DNA from: Chromatiales bacterium
GTDB lineage: Bacteria; Pseudomonadota; Gammaproteobacteria; CAMYNG01
Assembly (NCBI GenBank): GCA_027021685.1
Contig: JALUTW010000248.1
Location: forward strand, 1-10,573
Direction: 5' to 3'
DNA: 10,573 nucleotides
Shown here: piece by piece, positions 6,499-10,573 of the stretch
Numbering within the stretch: position 1 is the stretch's first letter
Layout: each line of letters starts with the position of its first letter
Notes under the pieces: generated by a model
The model's database searches: none
Told to the model about the DNA's origin: nothing
The model's input: only the letters and a program-made list of their open reading frames with translations
Position numbers and translations under genes: made by a program

Positions 6499-6999
6499 TC
6501 AGCCGGCGGGGCCGCCGGCCACCGCCAGTCCCGCCGCCGGCAGGCGCCGCAGCATGACCGGCCGCAAGCCCGGGCGCCGGCCCAGGCGCCGGCTGGCCCG
6601 GCGCGCGGCCCACAGTCCCAGTCCCAGGCCGAACAGGCCGCCGGCGATGGCCGGCGTCTCCGAACCCGGCGCCAGGCCGGAGGCCGCCAGCTCCTGTCCG
6701 GCGGCGGCAAAGACCACCAGCAACACCAGCGGCAGCAGGTACATCCACAGCGCTCCCTGCACCAGTCCGCTCCCTGCGACACCCACCACCACCCGGTCCC
6801 CGGGCACTGCGCCCAGGCGGTTGTCCACCTCCAGCGGCGGCGGCCGGCGCGAGAAGACCTGGCCCAGGAGCCCCACCCCGCAGCCCGAACGCGCGCTGCA
6901 GTGGCTACAAGTGGTGCCGCGTTCCACCTGCACCCAGGCGGTGCCGCCGGCGACCCGGATCACGGTGCCCGTCTCCTCGACCATGGCGGCGCGATCCAT
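6499..6999 (-). CDS. rseC: RseC/MucC family sigma-E regulatory membrane protein
   Basis: RseC (MucC) is an inner-membrane protein encoded with RpoE and usually treated as a minor positive modulator of the sigma-E response; its biochemistry is poorly understood. The product has 166 residues. An N-terminal cytoplasmic part carries three cysteines, C31, C34 and C40, in CSHCSARSGC, matching the C-x2-C-x5-C pattern of E. coli RseC. Two membrane segments follow at about 83-100 (LWMYLLPLVLLVVF) and 116-132, then a basic tail. I chose the ATG at 6999 because GGGAGG at 7010-7005 is five bases upstream; the alternative ATG at 7014 overlaps the rseB stop (ATGA) and adds five residues. The cysteine cluster suggests metal, Fe-S or redox chemistry, which is an inference. 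Confidence 0.92.
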   Translation of the reverse strand: MDRAAMVEETGTVIRVAGGTAWVQVERGTTCSHCSARSGCGVGLLGQVFSRRPPPLEVDNRLGAVPGDRVVVGVAGSGLVQGALWMYLLPLVLLVVFAAAGQELAASGLAPGSETPAIAGGLFGLGLGLWAARRASRRLGRRPGLRPVMLRRLPAAGLAVAGGPAG

Positions 7000-7004
7000 G
7001 TCCG

Positions 7005-7010
7005 CCTCCC
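7005..7010 (-). promoter_or_regulatory. Ribosome binding site of rseC
   Basis: The minus strand reads GGGAGG here, five bases before the ATG at 6999. It favours that start over the ATG at 7014, which overlaps the rseB stop and would place this site inside the coding region. Confidence 0.65.
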
Positions 7011-7988
7011 TCATTCCTCGTACTGCACCGCGCGGGCGATGCGCCGTACCGCGGCCAGGGGCACCTCGCCCACCACGGTGACATGGTAGCCGTCGACCAC
7101 GCGGCCCCAGGCGCTCACCGCGCCCATGCGGGAGCCGCCCATGAGATTGTCCTCGTCATCGGCCGGCTCGATGAATACCGAGACCGAGGCCAGGCCGTCG
7201 CTCAATACCAGATGTTCCTGCATCCGGCTGGCCCGAGCCTGCCGGTGCTCGCCATGCATGGTCAAACGGTAGCCCGGCGGCACGTCGTTCAGCACCCATT
7301 CCCGGGTCTGCCGCAGGTGTCCGGGCCCCGGCGGGTCCTCGGCCCGGTGCCAGGTGAACCCGTCGCCCTTGATGCCGGGCTCGAGCCACTCCTCCGGCAC
7401 CTCGTCGAGATAGGTGAGATGGGTGAACATGAACTTCTCCACCGGCCGCATGCGTTCGTCCAGCAGATGGGACTTGAGGAGCAGGCCGGTGCGCCGGTCC
7501 ACCCACAGGTGGTAGCCGTAGCGGTAGCCGTCGCGGGGGGAGATGGTGATCTTGGCCGTGGCCAGCCCTGCCACCCGGTCGCGGCAGGCCTCGTCCACGG
7601 CGAAATCGTAATAGGCCACCAGGTCGTCGATGCGGGTGGGGAAGCTGGGTGGAAAATCGCCCCTGGGCCGCGCCTTCTCCACCACCACCAGCTCGCGGTC
7701 TGGGAGAAAACAGGTGACCCGGTCATCGGTGCGGATGACCTCGCGGCCGTTGCCGTCAAGCGACACCAGGCGCTCGCGCATCCGCCCGTCCCGCACGCTG
7801 TGAATGAGGCGCATGGTGCTCACCTCGTCCCCGCGCACGTAGACGAAGGTGCCGTCGTAGCTGTAACGGCTGCCGGCGGCCTGCATGCGTTCCAGCCACA
7901 CCCGCACCCGCTCGACATCGGTGCCGCCCGCCAGGACGGCGCCGGAGGCCGCCAGGCCCAGGGCCAGTGCCAGCGCCCTAGCGCTCAT
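7011..7988 (-). CDS. rseB: Periplasmic sigma-E regulator RseB/MucB
   Basis: RseB (MucB) binds the periplasmic part of RseA and protects it from the site-1 protease; misplaced LPS or lipoprotein signals relieve this. The 325-residue product starts with a signal peptide (MSARALALALGLAASGAVLA, cleavage likely after A20). The mature protein shows the family's LolA-like N-terminal domain (SYDGTFVYVRG, YDFAVDEACRDRVAGL, YGYHLWVDRRTGLLLKS) and a smaller C-terminal domain (SVFIEP, then GYHVTVVGEVP). Mature RseB has just two cysteines, C93 and C135. The start is the ATG at 7988-7986, giving an 11-base overlap with rseA; it leaves a proper signal peptide, whereas the longer frame to 8051 does not. The ribosome binding site is weak, so coupling to rseA is likely. 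Confidence 0.94.
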   Translation of the reverse strand: MSARALALALGLAASGAVLAGGTDVERVRVWLERMQAAGSRYSYDGTFVYVRGDEVSTMRLIHSVRDGRMRERLVSLDGNGREVIRTDDRVTCFLPDRELVVVEKARPRGDFPPSFPTRIDDLVAYYDFAVDEACRDRVAGLATAKITISPRDGYRYGYHLWVDRRTGLLLKSHLLDERMRPVEKFMFTHLTYLDEVPEEWLEPGIKGDGFTWHRAEDPPGPGHLRQTREWVLNDVPPGYRLTMHGEHRQARASRMQEHLVLSDGLASVSVFIEPADDEDNLMGGSRMGAVSAWGRVVDGYHVTVVGEVPLAAVRRIARAVQYEE

Positions 7989-8550
7989 CGGCCACGCGTT
8001 CACCCGGGGTGATGCTGACGATGCGTGCATAGGCCGGGATACCCTGCACACCGAAGCCGGCCGAATACTGGTTGTGGTTGACGAGATAGCCGCTCAGCTT
8101 GTGCTCCACCGCCTGACTCAGCCGGTCGGACCGTGCGGTCGCCACCTGGCGCAACGCCGCCGCCGGTGCCGGCGACTGTGCCACCACGGCGGGCGCGCCG
8201 GCCTCGCGATTGTGCTGCACCAGCAGCACCGCCGCCACCGCCACCGAGGCCGCCACCGCCATGCCGGCGGCCTGCCGGCCCACCGCGGCCAGCCGCCGCA
8301 CCAGGTGCCGGCGACGGACGGCGGGCACCAGCAGCGCGGGCTCCGCGCGCAGGGCCTCGTGCAGGCGCTCGTTGAAGCCGCGGCCCAGGGGCAGGGGCCG
8401 CTCGCCGTGGAGCACCGAGCGAATCAGATGGTAGTGCGACCAGCGGCGCAGGGCCTCCGCGTCCCGCTCCAGTCGCTCCAGCACTTCGGGTCCCGGCACC
8501 GCCTCGCCGTCGGCCAGGGCCGAGATGATCTCCTCACGATCTTCGCTCAT
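7978..8550 (-). CDS. rseA: Anti-sigma-E factor RseA/MucA
   Basis: RseA (MucA) is a single-pass inner-membrane protein whose cytoplasmic N-terminus holds RpoE inactive. Envelope stress triggers stepwise proteolysis by a DegS/AlgW-type protease and RseP, freeing RpoE. The product has 190 residues (Pseudomonas MucA is about 194). The N-terminal domain has the family hallmark W37-x2-YHLIRSVL, followed by a basic stretch (VRRRHLVRR), a membrane segment at about 94-111 and a periplasmic domain ending in YLVNHNQYSAGFGVQG. The start is the ATG at 8550-8548, 37 bases after rpoE, with only a weak GGTGA upstream. The gene looks intact; it shows none of the truncations known from mucoid Pseudomonas mucA alleles. 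It overlaps rseB by 11 bases. Confidence 0.94.
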   Translation of the reverse strand: MSEDREEIISALADGEAVPGPEVLERLERDAEALRRWSHYHLIRSVLHGERPLPLGRGFNERLHEALRAEPALLVPAVRRRHLVRRLAAVGRQAAGMAVAASVAVAAVLLVQHNREAGAPAVVAQSPAPAAALRQVATARSDRLSQAVEHKLSGYLVNHNQYSAGFGVQGIPAYARIVSITPGERVADER

Positions 8551-8587
8551 CTTGCTTCACCGTGATTGCCGATTCAGGTTCCTGCAC

Positions 8588-9163
8588 TCAATCCAGCAGC
8601 GGCCGCAGCCGCTTGTCCACCGCCTCCCGGGCACGAAAGATGCGGGAGCGCACCGTGCCGATGGGACACTCCATGACCTTCGCGATCTCCTCGTAGCTCA
8701 GTCCGTCCATTTCCCGCAACAGCAGCGCGGTGCGGAGATCCTCCGGCAGTTCCTCGATGGCCTTGACCACCGTCTCCGCGATCTCGTCCTTGAGCGCGAT
8801 GCGCTCCGGCGAGCCGTACTCCTTCAGGGCCGACTCGCCGTCGTACTGCTCCGCCTCGCCCGCGTCGATGTCGGACCCCGGCGGCCGCCGCGTCTGGGCC
8901 ACCAGGTGGTTCTTGGCCGTATTGATGGCGATGCGGTACAGCCATGTGTAGAAGGCACTGTCGCCCCTGAAGTTCCCCAGGGCCCGATAGGCCTTGATGA
9001 ACGTCTCCTGGACCAGGTCCTGCACCTCCGCCGGGTCCCGCACGTAGCGTGCGATGAGATTGGCGATCTTGTGCTGGTACTTCCCGACCAGGACATCGAA
9101 TGCCCGCTTGTCGCCCGCCTGGACACGCTCCACCAGCGCCTGGTCGACCGCCTGCTCGCTCAT
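8588..9163 (-). CDS. rpoE: RNA polymerase sigma-E factor (RpoE/AlgU)
   Basis: This is the extracytoplasmic-function sigma factor that directs the envelope-stress regulon. It has 191 residues, the same as E. coli RpoE. Sigma region 2 spans about 22-90, including the YRALGNFRGDSAFYTWLYRI core. Region 4 spans about 137-186 with the helix-turn-helix GLSYEEIAKVMECPIGTVRSRIFRARE. Similarity to E. coli RpoE and Pseudomonas AlgU is very strong throughout. The start is the ATG at 9163-9161 (MSEQAVDQ, like MSEQLTDQ in E. coli); the frame continues upstream to 9475 but crosses the promoter and the nadB start. No ribosome binding site is visible before it. A frame ending at ATGA overlaps the start codon. 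A sigma-E-type promoter at 9240-9214 implies autoregulation. Confidence 0.97.
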   Translation of the reverse strand: MSEQAVDQALVERVQAGDKRAFDVLVGKYQHKIANLIARYVRDPAEVQDLVQETFIKAYRALGNFRGDSAFYTWLYRIAINTAKNHLVAQTRRPPGSDIDAGEAEQYDGESALKEYGSPERIALKDEIAETVVKAIEELPEDLRTALLLREMDGLSYEEIAKVMECPIGTVRSRIFRAREAVDKRLRPLLD

Positions 9164-9252
9164 GGACCGCGGCTTTCGCGCAGGTGCGTGGAAGCAGTCC
9201 CGATCCTGTTCACTGAGACACCTGCCGGATTGTGAAGTTCGCCAGAACGCAT
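9160..9252 (-). other. Possible 30-codon leader ORF overlapping the rpoE start
   Basis: A frame from an ATG at 9252 (M-R-S-G-E-L-H-N-P...) runs 30 codons and ends at the TGA at 9162-9160, which overlaps the rpoE ATG as ATGA. It is in a different frame from rpoE. E. coli rpoE is translationally coupled to an upstream leader ORF, rseD, so the layout is suggestive. Against it, no ribosome binding site precedes the ATG, and a transcript from the sigma-E promoter would begin near 9208, after that ATG. Only an upstream promoter could express it whole. Confidence 0.2.
9214..9240 (-). promoter_or_regulatory. Sigma-E-type promoter of the rpoE operon
   Basis: On the minus strand GAACTT at 9240-9235 is followed after exactly 16 bases by TCTCA at 9218-9214. 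This matches the sigma-E consensus (GAACTT -35, about 16 bases, TCTGA-like -10) with one mismatch in the -10. The predicted start is near 9208, giving a leader of about 45 bases before rpoE. The position and orientation fit positive autoregulation of rpoE, known in E. coli and Pseudomonas. No copy with a matching -10 was found elsewhere in the window. Confidence 0.85.
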
Positions 9253-9267
9253 GATTTTTCGTATAGT
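9239..9267 (+). promoter_or_regulatory. Candidate sigma-70 promoter for nadB
   Basis: TCGCCA at 9239-9244 (four of six matches to the -35 box), a 17-base spacer and TATAGT at 9262-9267 (five of six matches to the -10 box) face nadB and would start transcription near 9274. The -10 lies in the palindrome CGTATAGTTATACG (9260-9273) within the only AT-rich patch of the gap. The -35 overlaps the outer edge of the sigma-E promoter by two bases, so the two promoters are back to back. Confidence 0.35.
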
Positions 9268-9273
9268 TATACG
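9260..9273. repeat. Short palindrome in the nadB/rpoE promoter gap
   Basis: CGTATA and TATACG flank a GT centre, a perfect 6-bp inverted repeat. It could be an operator for a dimeric regulator or simply a bidirectional -10 region, since it reads TATAGT on one strand and TATAAC on the other. No known regulator site was recognised. Confidence 0.4.
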
Positions 9274-9325
9274 CGGGCCCGATGCGGGGACCTGCGCGTC
9301 GGGGCATTGTACACGAAGCACCGCG

Positions 9326-9346
9326 GCCGGCGGCGGGACCGCCGGC
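9326..9346. repeat. Hairpin in the nadB leader
   Basis: GCCGGCGG at 9326-9333 and CCGCCGGC at 9339-9346 are perfect reverse complements around the five-base loop CGGGA. The structure ends 33 bases before the nadB ATG, so it would lie in the 5' leader if transcription starts near 9274. It has no T run and matches no riboswitch class I recognise. In a GC-rich genome such a hairpin can arise by chance. Confidence 0.4.
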
Positions 9347-9379
9347 GACGAGGACAGCCTCATCCCCGAATCCGTCTCC

Positions 9380-10573
9380 ATGAGCCCTCACCATCGTGCC
9401 GACGTGCTGGTCATCGGCAGCGGCGCCGCCGGCCTGTCGCTGGCCCTGCGCCTGGCCGACGACCTGAATATCCATGTAATTTCAAAGGGTAAGGTGGAGG
9501 ACGGGGCCACCCTCTGGGCCCAGGGCGGGATCGCCGCCGTGCTCGACCCCGCCGACTCCCTGGAGGCCCACGTGGCGGACACCCTGGCCGCCGGCGCCGG
9601 CCTGTGCGACGAGGCGGTGGTGCGGCGGGTGGTGAGCGAGGGGCCGGGCGTGCTGCGCTGGCTGGTGGACCTGGGCGTGCCCTTCACCCCGGCCGAGGAG
9701 GAGGACGCCGCGGTGCCCTGGCACCTGACGCGCGAGGGCGGCCACAGCCGGCGGCGCATCATCCACGCCGCCGACGCCACCGGGCGGGCGCTGGAGAACA
9801 CCCTCGCCGCCCGGGCCCGGCGCCATCCCCGCATCCGCCTGTTCGAGGACCACGTGGCGGTGGACCTGGTCACCGCCCGCAAGCTGGGCCGGGAGCCGGA
9901 CCGGTGCCTGGGGGCCTACGCCCTCAACCGCAGCGACGGCCACGTCTATACCTTCGCCGCCCGCCACGTGGTGCTGGCCACCGGCGGCGCCAGCAAGGTC
10001 TACCTCTACACCTCCAATCCCGACACCGCCACCGGCGACGGCATCGCCATGGCCTGGCGCGCCGGCTGCCGGGTGGCCAACATGGAGTTCAACCAGTTCC
10101 ATCCCACCTGCCTCTACCACCCGCGGGCCAAGTCCTTCCTCATCACCGAGGCGGTGCGCGGCGAGGGCGGCATCCTGCGCCTGCCCGACGGCACCCCCTT
10201 CATGAAGCGCTTCGACCCGCGCGGCGAGCTGGCGCCGCGCGACATCGTGGCCCGCGCCATCGACCACGAGATGAAGCGGCTGGGCATCGACTGCGTCTAC
10301 CTGGACATCAGCCACAAGCCGGCGGACTTCATCCGCAGCCACTTCCCCACCGTGTACGCCCGCTGCCTGGAGTTCGGCTACGACATGACCCGCGAGCCCC
10401 TGCCGGTGGTGCCGGCGGCCCACTACACCTGCGGGGGGGTGATGACGGACCTTCATGGCCACACCGACCTGCCGGGGTTGTACGCCATCGGCGAGGTGGC
10501 CTTCACCGGCCTGCACGGCGCCAACCGCATGGCCAGCAACTCCCTGCTGGAATGTCTGGTCTTCGCCAAGCTG
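9380..10573 (+). CDS. nadB: L-aspartate oxidase, N-terminal three quarters (cut by window edge)
   Basis: NadB is a cytoplasmic FAD enzyme that oxidises L-aspartate to iminoaspartate, which NadA condenses with dihydroxyacetone phosphate to quinolinate in de novo NAD synthesis. The 398 visible codons (E. coli NadB has 540 residues) start with the dinucleotide-binding motif GSGAAGLS at 13-20. Conserved segments include WAQGGIAAV, HLTREGGHSRRRIIHAADAT, VLATGGASKVY and GANRMASNSLLECL. Likely active-site residues are H241 (NQFHPTC), R287 (APRDIVARAID) and H348 (AHYTCGG), equivalent to E. coli H244, R290 and H351. The start is the only ATG before the FAD motif; its ribosome binding site is weak. The frdA/sdhA flavoproteins are related, but these motifs are NadB-specific. 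It diverges from rpoE, as in E. coli. Confidence 0.97.
   Translation, partial: MSPHHRADVLVIGSGAAGLSLALRLADDLNIHVISKGKVEDGATLWAQGGIAAVLDPADSLEAHVADTLAAGAGLCDEAVVRRVVSEGPGVLRWLVDLGVPFTPAEEEDAAVPWHLTREGGHSRRRIIHAADATGRALENTLAARARRHPRIRLFEDHVAVDLVTARKLGREPDRCLGAYALNRSDGHVYTFAARHVVLATGGASKVYLYTSNPDTATGDGIAMAWRAGCRVANMEFNQFHPTCLYHPRAKSFLITEAVRGEGGILRLPDGTPFMKRFDPRGELAPRDIVARAIDHEMKRLGIDCVYLDISHKPADFIRSHFPTVYARCLEFGYDMTREPLPVVPAAHYTCGGVMTDLHGHTDLPGLYAIGEVAFTGLHGANRMASNSLLECLVFAKL

Noticed and set aside
5187..6557. 456-codon plus-strand frame opposite mucD
   Set aside because: Antisense to mucD; His/Gln/Ala-rich with no motif.
4986..6782. N-terminally extended MucD starting inside rseC
   Set aside because: The extension is rseC read in another frame. 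The ATG at 6422 has a ribosome binding site and a clean signal peptide.
7432..7437. GAACTT on the plus strand inside rseB as a sigma-E -35 box
   Set aside because: No TCnnA-like -10 follows at 15-17 bases, and it would be antisense within a coding region.
7083..8012. 309-codon plus-strand frame opposite rseB
   Set aside because: Antisense shadow covering rseB almost exactly, with no motif or ribosome binding site.
8588..9475. N-terminally extended form of RpoE
   Set aside because: The extension would cross the sigma-E promoter and the divergent nadB start. The ATG at 9163 gives the family length of 191 and the usual MSEQ start.
9482..10516. 344-codon minus-strand frame opposite nadB
   Set aside because: Shadow of nadB, which has clear family motifs throughout. 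The antisense product is a low-complexity Gly/Val/His-rich string without a domain.

Overview
This is a GC-rich chromosomal window from a gammaproteobacterium. Gene order and protein sequence both point there: nadB runs opposite to rpoE(algU)-rseA(mucA)-rseB(mucB)-rseC(mucC)-mucD, followed by lepA-lepB-DUF4845-rnc-era-recO. The sigma factor, NadB and LepA resemble the Pseudomonas and Escherichia proteins closely. The algU-mucABCD arrangement is Pseudomonas-like. A purple-sulfur or Ectothiorhodospira-like GC-rich lineage is possible, but that is only an inference. I see no mobile element, CRISPR array, tRNA or rRNA.

Layout. Positions 1-4852 (minus strand) hold a tightly packed operon. Reading leftward it is lepA, lepB, a small DUF4845 membrane protein, rnc, era and recO, with recO cut by the window edge. 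Most junctions are start/stop overlaps (ATGA, TAATG, GTGA and a 14-base overlap); the exception is a 20-base gap with a strong ribosome binding site before DUF4845. Positions 4853-4985 are a regulatory gap with a terminator-like hairpin, a perfect 13-bp inverted repeat, a promoter-like -10 and a possible 9-codon leader ORF just before lepA. Positions 4986-9163 (minus strand) are the envelope-stress operon rpoE-rseA-rseB-rseC-mucD. Positions 9164-9379 are the divergent promoter region, with a clear sigma-E-type promoter (GAACTT, 16 bases, TCTCA) facing rpoE. Positions 9380-10573 (plus strand) are the first 398 codons of nadB. No gene-free stretch exceeds about 220 bases.

How the genes work together. 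RpoE is the extracytoplasmic-stress sigma factor. RseA is its membrane anti-sigma factor, RseB a periplasmic guard of RseA, RseC an accessory membrane protein, and MucD a periplasmic HtrA protease. The promoter implies that RpoE activates its own operon. The downstream operon encodes the translational GTPase LepA, leader peptidase LepB, RNase III, the 30S-assembly GTPase Era and the recombination mediator RecO. NadB makes iminoaspartate for NAD synthesis.

I did not find a new multi-gene system: the gene content is conserved core. The points worth a second look are regulatory, namely possible leader ORFs in front of both rpoE and lepA (neither has a recognisable ribosome binding site of its own), the structured lepA leader, and the prepilin-like N-terminus of the DUF4845 protein.
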